Assembly: GCF_029667115.1 (NCBI RefSeq)
Contig: NZ_JARUIU010000001.1
Location: forward strand, 806,001-870,000
Direction of reading: 5' to 3'
Length of the DNA stretch: 64,000 nt
Source: Jeotgalibacillus sp. ET6
GTDB lineage: Bacteria; Bacillota; Bacilli; Bacillales; Jeotgalibacillaceae
A model generated the notes under the pieces. The model worked only from the letters and a program-made list of their open reading frames with translations, had not been told where the DNA came from and searched no databases. This document shows positions 27,973 to 35,972 of the stretch, piece after piece. A program made the translations under genes and the position numbers. Positions within the stretch are counted from its first letter, which is position 1. Every line of letters begins with the position of its first letter.

Positions 27973-28533
27973 TCAGCTTTGCAGAAAAACCGCGATCTCA
28001 CGATGAAGTCTGGAAACAGGCAAGCCCATAACTGTGTAATAATCTCCATTTATATGCTTAACAAACAAAGCTCCTCCGCTTTGAATGCCATAGCCGCCTG
28101 CTTTATCATACGGATCAGTTGTTTTTGCGTAAGCAGTAATTTCTTCTTTGCTAAGCGGCCAAAACGTTACATCAACCCGTTCAGCGAATTCTGCTTTACG
28201 AAGCGGTGAAACGATACTGACGCCCGTCCAGACGGTATGAGTGTTTCCCGACAGCTCTTCAAGCATGCTGACTGCCTCTTTCTCATCCCTGGGTTTTCCA
28301 AGTATTTTTTCGCCCGCAACAATCGTATCGCAGCCAATCACAACCGACTGCGGGAATCGGCTGGCTACTTCCTCCGCCTTTCCTTTTGCCAGGCGGAGGA
28401 CTGTTTTTTCAGGGTCTTCATCTGGTGAAAATGTTTCTTCATAGGAACTGGGGTGAACGGAAAATGTGAAGGGTAAATAGGAGAGAAGCTCTTTTCTTCT
28501 AGGTGAGGATGAAGCTAAAATAATTTGGGACAT
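27973..28533 (-). CDS. maf: Maf nucleotide pyrophosphatase
   Basis: A 186-residue dTTP/UTP pyrophosphatase of the Maf/YhdE family, implicated in septum formation on overexpression. The family motif ASSSPRRKELL starts near residue 6, with VIGCDTIV and KPRDEKEAVSML following. The ATG at 28533 has AGAGGTG six bases upstream; the GTG at 28542 lies inside that site. It is followed by radC 42 bp on. Confidence 0.94.
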   Translation of the reverse strand: MSQIILASSSPRRKELLSYLPFTFSVHPSSYEETFSPDEDPEKTVLRLAKGKAEEVASRFPQSVVIGCDTIVAGEKILGKPRDEKEAVSMLEELSGNTHTVWTGVSIVSPLRKAEFAERVDVTFWPLSKEEITAYAKTTDPYDKAGGYGIQSGGALFVKHINGDYYTVMGLPVSRLHREIAVFLQS

Positions 28534-28560
28534 GAATGGCACCTCTTAACATGGAATTAA

Positions 28561-28596
28561 AATGGGAGATATGCTTATTGTAGCATATCCCCCATT
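28561..28596 (-). terminator. Terminator after spoIIB
   Basis: The minus strand forms AATGGGGGATATGCT / AGCATATCTCCCATT with one mismatch, followed by TTAATT. It separates spoIIB from maf. Confidence 0.7.
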
Positions 28597-28602
28597 GTCT
28601 TC

Positions 28603-29403
28603 CTATTGATCCGGTTCTTTTTTTTGCGGCAATTCCCACGCCATTTCCACTACACGTAAAGATGCCCGGGCCTGATCAAGCTCTGATCCGCCGGCAGTTT
28701 CCCCTAGAGCGGTCATGGACGCAAACAAATCCTGAAGAAGTTCACTTTCCGGAGGAGAAGCAATAAGTTCATTAATTGCGTCCTGATTGAGATCCTGAGC
28801 CAAAATACTTTGTGTAATAGCAGCTGCAGATGTCACCCATTGGGCATCCTTCCCGCTGAGTTGAAGCTCTGATTCTCCACTTGACACCTGCTTCACGTAC
28901 AATGGAAGCTGTTCTGTCTGATACTTGTCTGCAATTGCTTGGGCTGAAGATTCATCGGATGCTGCACCTACCCACAAAGCAATAAATTCTTCATTTGAAG
29001 TTTGAATAACAGGCATTTCAGCGGTTATTGCACGAAAATTCGTTTCAGCCGATGCCGCTTCCTTGAAAACACCTGCTTGTACAACCCACATTGACAGCTC
29101 CGGCAGTTGAACCGCCTCCCCTGCACTCGCAGCTTCTGCAGCCACAGGATTTGCCTGCTCAGTCAGGGCAGTCTGATTCACCCGTTCCGGATCAATAACG
29201 GTGAAAGCAATCGTTGCAAACACCGTTGAAACAATTGCCGCGAAAATGATCGGTCTTCCTTTTTTAATAAAACCTTTTAAAGAAGAGACTCCTTTCCCTA
29301 CTTTTTTCTTTGTTAATTTGGGCAAATAAATTACGGCATTTTGACTCGGCTGATTTTCAATCGGTTGTTCATCTTTTTTTGGGTTGTGCTGGCTCGGCTC
29401 CAA
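28603..29403 (-). CDS. spoIIB: SpoIIB-like SPOR-domain membrane protein
   Basis: A 266-residue protein: a charged cytoplasmic N-terminus (about 1-58), one membrane helix (about 62-80), and an extracytoplasmic SPOR domain (about 105-185, SMWVVQAGVFKEAASAETNFRAI), which binds denuded glycan. It occupies the place of spoIIB between maf and comC, where SpoIIB helps start engulfment-associated septal thinning. The TTG at 29403 has AGGAGG six bases upstream; an ATG at 29433 without a good site would add 10 residues. Similarity beyond SPOR is low. Confidence 0.72.
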   Translation of the reverse strand: MEPSQHNPKKDEQPIENQPSQNAVIYLPKLTKKKVGKGVSSLKGFIKKGRPIIFAAIVSTVFATIAFTVIDPERVNQTALTEQANPVAAEAASAGEAVQLPELSMWVVQAGVFKEAASAETNFRAITAEMPVIQTSNEEFIALWVGAASDESSAQAIADKYQTEQLPLYVKQVSSGESELQLSGKDAQWVTSAAAITQSILAQDLNQDAINELIASPPESELLQDLFASMTALGETAGGSELDQARASLRVVEMAWELPQKKEPDQ

Positions 29404-29453
29404 ATGCATCCTCCTCATGTCCTGTTTGTTCATCAGCCTATCACGGACAAGCC

Positions 29454-29484
29454 AAAAAAGAACAAGACTCGTGTCGTCCTGTTC
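29454..29484 (-). terminator. Terminator after the prepilin peptidase gene (end of pilus operon)
   Basis: The minus strand has GAACAGGAC paired with GTCTTGTTC (one G-U), followed by six T residues, 25 bp after the stop. Confidence 0.8.
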
Positions 29485-29508
29485 CTGAAAAATAGTGACA
29501 TGATTCGA

Positions 29509-30267
29509 TTAATAAAAGAGAAGGTTGAAATAAAGGTCGATCAGATCCTGTCCCCAAAAATACGTAATAATGGAAGCAGCCGCAATTGACGGCCCAAATG
29601 GAACAGGCTCTTTTCTGTTTTTACTTTTCCAGACGATCCCCGCAATCCCTGCGATCGTTCCAATGAATGTTGCGAGAAAAAAAGACAAGAGAGTCAGTTT
29701 TACACCAAGCACCAATCCAATGACAGCGTACAACTTAATATCTCCGCCTCCCATGCCCCCTTTTGACACGATGGCAATCAACAGCAGCAGAGTAAACCCG
29801 ACACCTGCCCCTAAATAAGCATTCCACCAGGGGGAAAGAGGCTCCACTACTCTGACTGCAAGAAGAGCTGTTCCAAAAAAAAGCAGGATTTTGTCAGGAA
29901 TAATCATATAAGCTAAATCAGATACGGTTATGATGACGAGCAGTGAAATAAATAAAATGGCTGCCGCGAATTCAAGCGAAAATTGGTGCACCCAAAATGC
30001 ATAAGCAAATAATATCCCCGTCAGCATCTCCATGGCCGGATATAAGACAGAAATTCGTGACCTGCATTTTGAGCAGGATCCTTTTAAAAATAGGTATGAC
30101 AGAACGGGTATCAATTCAAACCATTTTAACTGATGTTGGCATTTAGGACAGCTGGAGCCGGGAAAAACAATGGACTTCTTTTCCGGAAGCCTTAGTCCGA
30201 CCACATTATAAAAAGAACCTAAAATAGTTCCATAGAAAAATAAAACACTAGTATATACTATCGTCAT
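29509..30267 (-). CDS. comC: Prepilin peptidase/N-methyltransferase (ComC/PilD)
   Basis: A 252-residue aspartic protease with about seven membrane helices. The N-terminal cytoplasmic loop has the zinc/methyltransferase cysteines (CPKC and CSKC), catalytic Asp residues lie in SDLAYMIIPD and GGGDIKLYAVIG (GxGD motif). It would process all prepilins encoded here and the competence pseudopilins elsewhere. In B. subtilis comC sits between spoIIB and folC; here it is the last gene of a pilus operon, 35 bp after a minor pilin gene. Confidence 0.95.
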   Translation of the reverse strand: MTIVYTSVLFFYGTILGSFYNVVGLRLPEKKSIVFPGSSCPKCQHQLKWFELIPVLSYLFLKGSCSKCRSRISVLYPAMEMLTGILFAYAFWVHQFSLEFAAAILFISLLVIITVSDLAYMIIPDKILLFFGTALLAVRVVEPLSPWWNAYLGAGVGFTLLLLIAIVSKGGMGGGDIKLYAVIGLVLGVKLTLLSFFLATFIGTIAGIAGIVWKSKNRKEPVPFGPSIAAASIITYFWGQDLIDLYFNLLFY

Positions 30268-30302
30268 TGCAATCGAGCACTCCTCATCGACCAGCGTTCA
30301 GC

Positions 30303-30734
30303 TTATTCCATCCTGACAATTCTATCCCGCGACAATAAAGAAAAAGAAAGGCCTTCACCATTCGAATCCCCGCAGATTTCATGTGTATATCCTTTTAAGC
30401 AGATCGAAAGCGGCTCATTGTTTTTATAGCTGATGAAGGTTGTATTATCATCCTCAAAAAAGTCGCCTGTATAAGGATCCTTCACCCTTTCAAACAGTCC
30501 TTCCCCAACCAGATCACTGTATGTAACGCGCTCTGTTTCTTTCTTTCCTATCTGATGGTGATAGGAATACTGTCGTGCCGCTTCTTCTAAGGAATGAGCC
30601 GTGGCAAGAAAGGAATCGTGCCTCGAAATCATAATAGTTGTCTGCATCATCGCCGCCCCTATACTAAATAGAATTCCTGCAATGACAACGACCGCCAGCA
30701 CTTCAATGAGTGTAAAGCCATTTTCCTTCCTCAT
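30303..30734 (-). CDS. Type IV minor pilin
   Basis: A 143-residue prepilin. The leader MRKENG is cut before Phe-7 of FTLIEVLAVVVIAGILFSIGAA, with Glu at mature position 5. The globular part has two Cys (LSICLKGYTHEICGD) that may form a C-terminal disulphide loop. Its ATG overlaps the pilO-like stop by four bases, so it is translated with the assembly genes and is probably a low-abundance pilin. Confidence 0.85.
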   Translation of the reverse strand: MRKENGFTLIEVLAVVVIAGILFSIGAAMMQTTIMISRHDSFLATAHSLEEAARQYSYHHQIGKKETERVTYSDLVGEGLFERVKDPYTGDFFEDDNTTFISYKNNEPLSICLKGYTHEICGDSNGEGLSFSLLSRDRIVRME

Positions 30735-31507
30735 AACGACTCGTCTTCTTCCTCCTGTTCTTCAGGGAACGTTGAAAGAGGCGTTTTCTTTTGAGCAGGG
30801 GCAGGAGAATCAATAGATGGAAGGTCCTCAATTAATTCATTTAATGCAGGATAGTAATACGCTCCAATTGTAAGGGAAAAAGACAGCGTCTCAGCAGAGT
30901 CATTCAGCGAAATAACCTCCCCCGTATCGTTAAAGCCAATCTGCTCCACTTCCATAATACGCGGGAGTTCTTCGATTACAGTTAAAAACCGCTGTAGTTC
31001 AAAGTATGTTGGAGACTGGACGGTTAGACTCACCATAACCTTGTGCAGACCCTCCGGGATAAGCGCGAGTTCCTCGGGACTTACGGCCGGAACCGCTGCC
31101 GCCTCCTCTTCAGGTTCATCCAGCGGGTTTTCCATTTGAGGCTCTGACTCAGGCTGTAAAGAGGTAGGCGATATTTCTGTTTCCGTAATGGCAATAGATT
31201 CAATAAAACTGTTCGATAAGAGTTCCGCTTTCTCAAGATCAAGGATCAGCTGCTCGGTTAAAGGTTTAACTGGAATTTGCGTCTGCAAGGAAGCGCTGTC
31301 CGTTAATATCTCTTCAGCCGGGCTCTCAATCTGTGTATCAAGCAAGGCGGAGACGAGCGCCTCCTCATTTTCAACCAGCATTTTCTGTTCGTTAATCTCA
31401 CTGTTTACCGGGTGTAACCAGTTTAAATATAAAAAGAGCGGAATGAAAAAAGCCGCTGCGCCAAGCAAAAGGGTAATCAGAAAGGGACGGCTAAATTGAT
31501 TATTCAT
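30731..31507 (-). CDS. pilO: PilO-like pilus assembly protein
   Basis: A 258-residue protein with one N-terminal membrane helix (about 9-28), a short coiled region, a Pro/Glu-rich linker (about 115-145) and an extracytoplasmic ferredoxin-like domain (about 155-230, SLTVQSPTYFELQRFLTVIEELPRI, typical of PilO). The acidic C-terminal tail is unusual. It overlaps PilN by 8 bp and the minor pilin by 4 bp. It should pair with PilN in the inner-membrane alignment complex. Called from domain layout and order. Confidence 0.8.
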   Translation of the reverse strand: MNNQFSRPFLITLLLGAAAFFIPLFLYLNWLHPVNSEINEQKMLVENEEALVSALLDTQIESPAEEILTDSASLQTQIPVKPLTEQLILDLEKAELLSNSFIESIAITETEISPTSLQPESEPQMENPLDEPEEEAAAVPAVSPEELALIPEGLHKVMVSLTVQSPTYFELQRFLTVIEELPRIMEVEQIGFNDTGEVISLNDSAETLSFSLTIGAYYYPALNELIEDLPSIDSPAPAQKKTPLSTFPEEQEEEDESL

Positions 31508-32102
31508 CTGCCTCTTCCTCCATCCCTATAGTTTCCGAAAGTTCAATTGTATATTGAGCTACATATCGCGGAAGCACAGCTCCTTCATCATCGCTGGCAG
31601 CAGCTGTTTCAAGTGACTGAATTTCTGACGTTGTGATGCTTGATACTGATGCGTTTGCCACCCATTCTGACTGTTGTAATTCAGAGAGGTAGAAAGCCGC
31701 TTCTCTGCTTGAATCAAATTGAACACTCAGCACAATAATTCCCGACTCATTGTATTGAAAGGATTGAAAAAACCCTCTTTCAGGCAAGCGTTCCGTAAAA
31801 TGATCCAGTATCGGCACCGTATCAATCGGGTAGGTTTTCATAAACTCGATCGCCATCTCAAGCTGTTCAACAGAACCTGTGCCTGCATTTGCAGTTTGCT
31901 GCTGTTCTAGTATTTCTCTTTCCTGAACCACCTGGCTGTAAGCCGCTTCTGTACGGTTCAGCTCCTGGGATTTAGTATAGTGGAGGACAGTAATAAAAAC
32001 GGTGGAAACGACTAAAAAAGCAGCAAGAGGTCCGACAACCCAGAGCTGAAGCCGCTGCCGGCGTTGTTTTTTCGGCAGAAGATTGATTGAGATCTGCTTC
32101 AT
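31500..32102 (-). CDS. pilN: PilN-like pilus assembly protein
   Basis: A 200-residue protein starting with ISINLLPKKQRRQ, the conserved PilN motif (INLLP) that binds PilM, then a membrane helix (about 23-43), a short coiled coil and a ferredoxin-like domain (about 90-190). It overlaps PilM by 4 bp and PilO by 8 bp, so the three are translationally coupled. Confidence 0.88.
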   Translation of the reverse strand: MKQISINLLPKKQRRQRLQLWVVGPLAAFLVVSTVFITVLHYTKSQELNRTEAAYSQVVQEREILEQQQTANAGTGSVEQLEMAIEFMKTYPIDTVPILDHFTERLPERGFFQSFQYNESGIIVLSVQFDSSREAAFYLSELQQSEWVANASVSSITTSEIQSLETAAASDDEGAVLPRYVAQYTIELSETIGMEEEADE

Positions 32103-33025
32103 GCCTCCACCTCTTTTAAGCCAAGCCCTGTCGCGATTTCAAATTGATCCGGAAGCATTTCCAGGTCATCCTCAGAATACTCAGGCTGAAATGGATATTG
32201 AAATTCCAATGTCAATTCCTGCTTCAGTCCTTCTGCAAAAGCATCCAGATCAGGCCAGTCTCCACTTACATAAACCCGGCTGATCTCCCCGCTTCCCTGA
32301 TGAATGGAGTAGCGGTAAAAACTCAGGATCTTTGAAATTTCACTATATAATTCACCGTAGGCTTCTTCTCCCCGATCTTCTTCAAATGCAATAGGACGCA
32401 TAAAATATGGATAGCCCTGATGAAAAATGGAAATTGTCAGCTGCCGTTGGTCAAACCGTAAAATCAGCAGATGATCTTCTTCTTCAATCTCACTGTAACG
32501 TTCATAATACCGATATAGGGCTAATGGAGAAATATCGGCTGTAACCGGTTCAAGCCCAGCCTTTTCAAGCAGGTCCCGATAGCTCTTTACAACGTCTTCA
32601 GGCGACGCGAAAATCAGCAGATCTTTCCCGCTTTCAGTCGGCAGCTTCACAAAATCAAAAACAGGCTCTTCAAAAGGAAGCTGTATGCGATTTCCAAGCT
32701 CCATATACAAATAGCCCTGTATTTCCTGCTGGGACAAGTTTTCCTTTAATTCAATCTGCCGGATAATGACAAACGGATCCGGCACAATAAATTGCACTTT
32801 CTTATGCTTGATTTTCCAATCAGCCACACACTGCTCCACGATGGATTCCAGCAAGGGCAGGTCAACAATTTTCCCTTTTTCAATCACACCTTCCGGAAGA
32901 GGGGTGTGAAATGTGTGCTTCGCCTCAAGCGGACTGATCGATTTAAATTCGATCATGCGGATCGCGCTTTCAGTAAACACCATATGGACAAGCTGGTTTG
33001 ATCGCTTAAACAATGATTTGAGCAT
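32099..33025 (-). CDS. pilM: PilM-like actin-fold pilus assembly protein
   Basis: A 308-residue cytoplasmic protein resembling PilM, with the N-terminal VHMVFTESAIRMIEFK strand region and VQFIVPDPFVIIRQIELKENLSQQEIQGYL, as in PilM/ComGA-associated families. The ATP-binding loops look degenerate compared with MreB. The ATG at 33025 has AAAGGAG nine bases upstream; a longer frame from 33058 lacks a site. It should dock PilN to the PilB/PilC motor. Confidence 0.85.
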   Translation of the reverse strand: MLKSLFKRSNQLVHMVFTESAIRMIEFKSISPLEAKHTFHTPLPEGVIEKGKIVDLPLLESIVEQCVADWKIKHKKVQFIVPDPFVIIRQIELKENLSQQEIQGYLYMELGNRIQLPFEEPVFDFVKLPTESGKDLLIFASPEDVVKSYRDLLEKAGLEPVTADISPLALYRYYERYSEIEEEDHLLILRFDQRQLTISIFHQGYPYFMRPIAFEEDRGEEAYGELYSEISKILSFYRYSIHQGSGEISRVYVSGDWPDLDAFAEGLKQELTLEFQYPFQPEYSEDDLEMLPDQFEIATGLGLKEVEA

Positions 33026-33099
33026 GAGATGTAACTCCTTTGTTGGAAAATCTGGCATAGTGACTGCAATTTATGAGGGTTATAAGAATAGTAGAAACA

Positions 33100-33125
33100 G
33101 GAGAAATGCCGGCTGGCTTTTCTCC
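33100..33125 (-). terminator. Hairpin between the major pilin and pilM genes (possible attenuator)
   Basis: On the minus strand GGAGAAA pairs with TTTCTCC around an inner GCC/GGC pair, followed by TGTTTCTACT. The T-tract is imperfect, so I read it as a partial terminator or an mRNA-stabilising hairpin. Confidence 0.45.
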
Positions 33126-33137
33126 CAAATTTACTTT

Positions 33138-33623
33138 CTAAGAATTATCTACTACAGAATCTCTATCTAAATCAGCTTCAGCCGCATTAATATTTCTTTC
33201 GTCTCCAACTAGAACCACTGAGTATTCAACCTGATTAGATGTAGCGTTTTTAGTAGCCTCTACATAAGAACCATCTGGAGCAGTGGTTGCTATTGTAGCA
33301 GTGCCTTTATCATACCCATCAGTTTGTTCATCAGGATCTACTAATTCTTCTATATATCCCTCTTCTTCTAAATAAGCAAGCGGAATAAATACATCTCCAG
33401 TTGTAGGTAATAGTGTGCTATCACCCGCCAATGCTATTTTCGCCGAACTAATCATCTGTTGAGCATTAGCAACGTGAGCGTCTTTACGGGTGTTGTCGAT
33501 AATTCCTCCGATGGCAGGGATGGCGATTGCAGCAATGATTCCAAGGATAACGACAACAGCTAAAAGCTCAATCAGTGTAAGCCCCTTTTCGTTTTTGAGC
33601 ATTTTCTTCATTTTCTTAAACAT
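33138..33623 (-). CDS. pilA: Type IV major pilin (PilA-like)
   Basis: A 161-residue prepilin. The leader (14 residues, ending EKG) is followed by LTLIELLAVVVILGIIAAIA, with Glu at mature position 5 and the helix-breaking Pro. The mature part is about 147 residues with no Cys, so the fold lacks the disulphide loop of Gram-negative pilins, as is usual in Gram-positives. GGAGG lies seven bases before the ATG. A separate promoter upstream and a hairpin downstream suggest it is made in excess, as expected for the major subunit. Confidence 0.88.
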   Translation of the reverse strand: MFKKMKKMLKNEKGLTLIELLAVVVILGIIAAIAIPAIGGIIDNTRKDAHVANAQQMISSAKIALAGDSTLLPTTGDVFIPLAYLEEEGYIEELVDPDEQTDGYDKGTATIATTAPDGSYVEATKNATSNQVEYSVVLVGDERNINAAEADLDRDSVVDNS

Positions 33624-33656
33624 TTTATAGCCTCCATTTCAATTATTGTATCTTTT

Positions 33657-33686
33657 ATACTACTTTATACTACCATAAATGAACAA
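33657..33686 (-). promoter_or_regulatory. Possible internal promoter for the major pilin gene
   Basis: On the minus strand TTGTTC (33686-33681) and TAGTAT (33662-33657) with 18-bp spacing, in an AT-rich 89-bp gap after pilC; a second TAGTAT lies 10 bp upstream of the first. Confidence 0.4.
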
Positions 33687-33712
33687 TGAAAAAATACCTA
33701 TTTTACAAAATT

Positions 33713-34924
33713 TTAAAAATTTTGCACATCGTTGAATATTTCAAACATCGGCACCATGATCGATGTTACGATTGTTCCTACCATGCCTGCTAATACAACA
33801 ATCATGATCGGCTCGATCAAGGATTTTAGCTGTTCAGTAGCGTTGTCAACTTCCTTTTCATAGAAGTCCGCAACCTTTCCAAGCATTGAGTCCAAAGCAC
33901 CTGTTTGTTCTCCGATCTGAATCATCTGAGAAATAAGAGGAGGAAAGGCCCAATGGTTTTTCATCGGTTCTGTAAGTGAATTTCCTTTTTCAAGCGATTC
34001 TCTTGATTGCTTAACCACTCTTGCCATCACTTCGTTTTCGACGATGGATTCTGCAATCGTCAGTGCCTGCAGGATCGGAACTGAGCTTGAGAATAAAGAG
34101 CTCATGGAACGGGTTAATCGGGCGAGCACCGCTTTTTGAATTAATTTTCCAAAAAGCGGAATTTTAAGGACAGCATAATCAAAATGATATTTAGTGGACG
34201 GATGCTTTTTCAAAACTGAAATTAACGCAGCGAGACCGATCATTCCAGCCACGATTAAATACCACCAGCTGACCATAAACCCACTCGCGTTTAAAACAAA
34301 TTGAGTGATCAGCGGAAGCTCGCCGCCGAAGTCAGCAAACATTGTGACAAAAGTTGGAACAACGGAGGTTAATAGAAAGATCACGACCCCAATGGCGACA
34401 AGTCCAACGACAATGGGGTAGGATAGCGCTGACTGGATTTTCTTTCTTGTGTTGTACTGCTTTTCATAGTGGTCGCCCAGTCTTTCCAGTGTCTCATCCA
34501 GGTTACCTGTTGCTTCTCCCGCCCGAATCATATTGATAAAAAAAGGTTCAAAAATGCGATTAAACTTAGCACTTGAATCGGAAAGTGTATTTCCTTCCCT
34601 TAGTTCAAGTTCGATGGCAGAAAGCGCTTTTTTCAGTGCTTTGCTTTCCGTTTGCTTCGACAGGATCGCTGTTGCATCAACGACAGTCACACCTGCCTTT
34701 AAAAGAGTGGAGAACTGACGGACAAAAATAACCAGATGCTGAAGCTTTACGGGGTTGCCGAATGCAAGATCTTTATTTAGCAGCGTCTCCTGCTGTTCCT
34801 GGATATCGAGCACACGAATGCCATCTACTGCAAGCTGTTGAATAGCTTCTTTTCGTGTGACAGCTGTAATGATCCCCTTTTTTTGCCCGTATTTTGTTTT
34901 GCCTTCGTATTTAAAGCGAGCCAT
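33713..34924 (-). CDS. pilC: Type IV pilus inner-membrane platform protein PilC
   Basis: A 403-residue protein with two T2SF domains (about 67-190 and 270-395) and three membrane helices (about 167-190, 218-238, 375-395). Conserved features include FVRQFSTLLKAGVTVVDA and MIRAGEATGNLDETLERL, repeated as MIQIGEQTGALDSMLGKV. It contacts PilB and the pilin. It follows pilT by 12 bp. Confidence 0.95.
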   Translation of the reverse strand: MARFKYEGKTKYGQKKGIITAVTRKEAIQQLAVDGIRVLDIQEQQETLLNKDLAFGNPVKLQHLVIFVRQFSTLLKAGVTVVDATAILSKQTESKALKKALSAIELELREGNTLSDSSAKFNRIFEPFFINMIRAGEATGNLDETLERLGDHYEKQYNTRKKIQSALSYPIVVGLVAIGVVIFLLTSVVPTFVTMFADFGGELPLITQFVLNASGFMVSWWYLIVAGMIGLAALISVLKKHPSTKYHFDYAVLKIPLFGKLIQKAVLARLTRSMSSLFSSSVPILQALTIAESIVENEVMARVVKQSRESLEKGNSLTEPMKNHWAFPPLISQMIQIGEQTGALDSMLGKVADFYEKEVDNATEQLKSLIEPIMIVVLAGMVGTIVTSIMVPMFEIFNDVQNF

Positions 34925-34936
34925 TTACTCCGCTCC

Positions 34937-35962
34937 TTACATATAAGGTTTTGCCGTTTCCAATGTGATTTTCTCTTTTTGGTATAATTCATTAACACTC
35001 GATTGGATCAGCTGCATCCCCTGCGCCATCGAGGTTTGAATCACAGAAGGCAGCTGGTGAATTTTTTCCGTCCGGATTAAATTGGCTACAGCTGAATTGT
35101 TTAGCATAATCTCAACAGCAGCGACTCTCCCCTTTTTTTGAGCAAGCGGAAGGAGACGCTGGGAAATGACCGCCTTCAGGACAGATGCAAGCTGAATTCG
35201 CACCTGAGGCTGCTGGTCAGCTGGAAATACGTCAATAATTCGTTCAACAGTAGAAGCTGCACTGGATGTATGCAGCGTAGCCAGAACCAAATGGCCGGTT
35301 TCTGCTGCGGTAATAGCTGTGTGGATGGTTTCAAGATCACGCATTTCTCCTACTAAAATAATGTCAGGATCCTGGCGCAGGGAGCTTCGAAGGCCATTTG
35401 AAAATGATTTTGTGTCATAGCCGACTTCCCGCTGGTCAATTAAGCACCCGCCGTGACTGTGTAGGTATTCAATCGGATCTTCCAAGGTAATAATATGTTT
35501 TTTCATGGTGTCATTCATGAATTGAATCATAGAAGCAAGTGTGGTGGACTTGCCGCTTCCGGTTGGCCCTGTCACTAAAATAAGCCCCTGGGAAAGCCGG
35601 CAGATGTCCTGTATCACAACGGGAAGCTGAAGACTTTGAAGAGTTGGAATGGAGGACGGAATCACACGAATCGCCATAGAAATACAATTTCTTTGATGAT
35701 ACGCATTAATCCGGAAGCGCGACACTCCGGGGAGTCCATACGAAAAATCAAGCTCCCCGTTTTCTTCAAACTGCTCCCATTTTCCTTTTGGAAAAATGGC
35801 TTTGGCCATATTTTCTGTGTGGTCACCGGTCAGTTTTTCTTTCCCCAATCTTTTCAGACTTCCATCAATGCGAAGGACAGGCGGCGATCCAACCGTTAGG
35901 TGCAGATCAGAGGCATTTAATTCAAAGGCGGATTTTAAAAGATATTGGATTTGCTCTTTCAT
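34937..35962 (-). CDS. pilT: Pilus retraction ATPase PilT
   Basis: A 341-residue hexameric ATPase that powers retraction and twitching. Walker A GPTGSGKSTTL (about 127-137), the Asp box, Walker B GEMRDLETI and the AIRA-like C-terminal region are intact; the N-terminal domain starts with the ELNASDLHLTVGSPP motif typical of PilT. Its presence implies a dynamic pilus rather than only a secretion pseudopilus. It is 10 bp after pilB. Confidence 0.96.
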   Translation of the reverse strand: MKEQIQYLLKSAFELNASDLHLTVGSPPVLRIDGSLKRLGKEKLTGDHTENMAKAIFPKGKWEQFEENGELDFSYGLPGVSRFRINAYHQRNCISMAIRVIPSSIPTLQSLQLPVVIQDICRLSQGLILVTGPTGSGKSTTLASMIQFMNDTMKKHIITLEDPIEYLHSHGGCLIDQREVGYDTKSFSNGLRSSLRQDPDIILVGEMRDLETIHTAITAAETGHLVLATLHTSSAASTVERIIDVFPADQQPQVRIQLASVLKAVISQRLLPLAQKKGRVAAVEIMLNNSAVANLIRTEKIHQLPSVIQTSMAQGMQLIQSSVNELYQKEKITLETAKPYM

Positions 35963-35972
35963 GTTCTATCTC

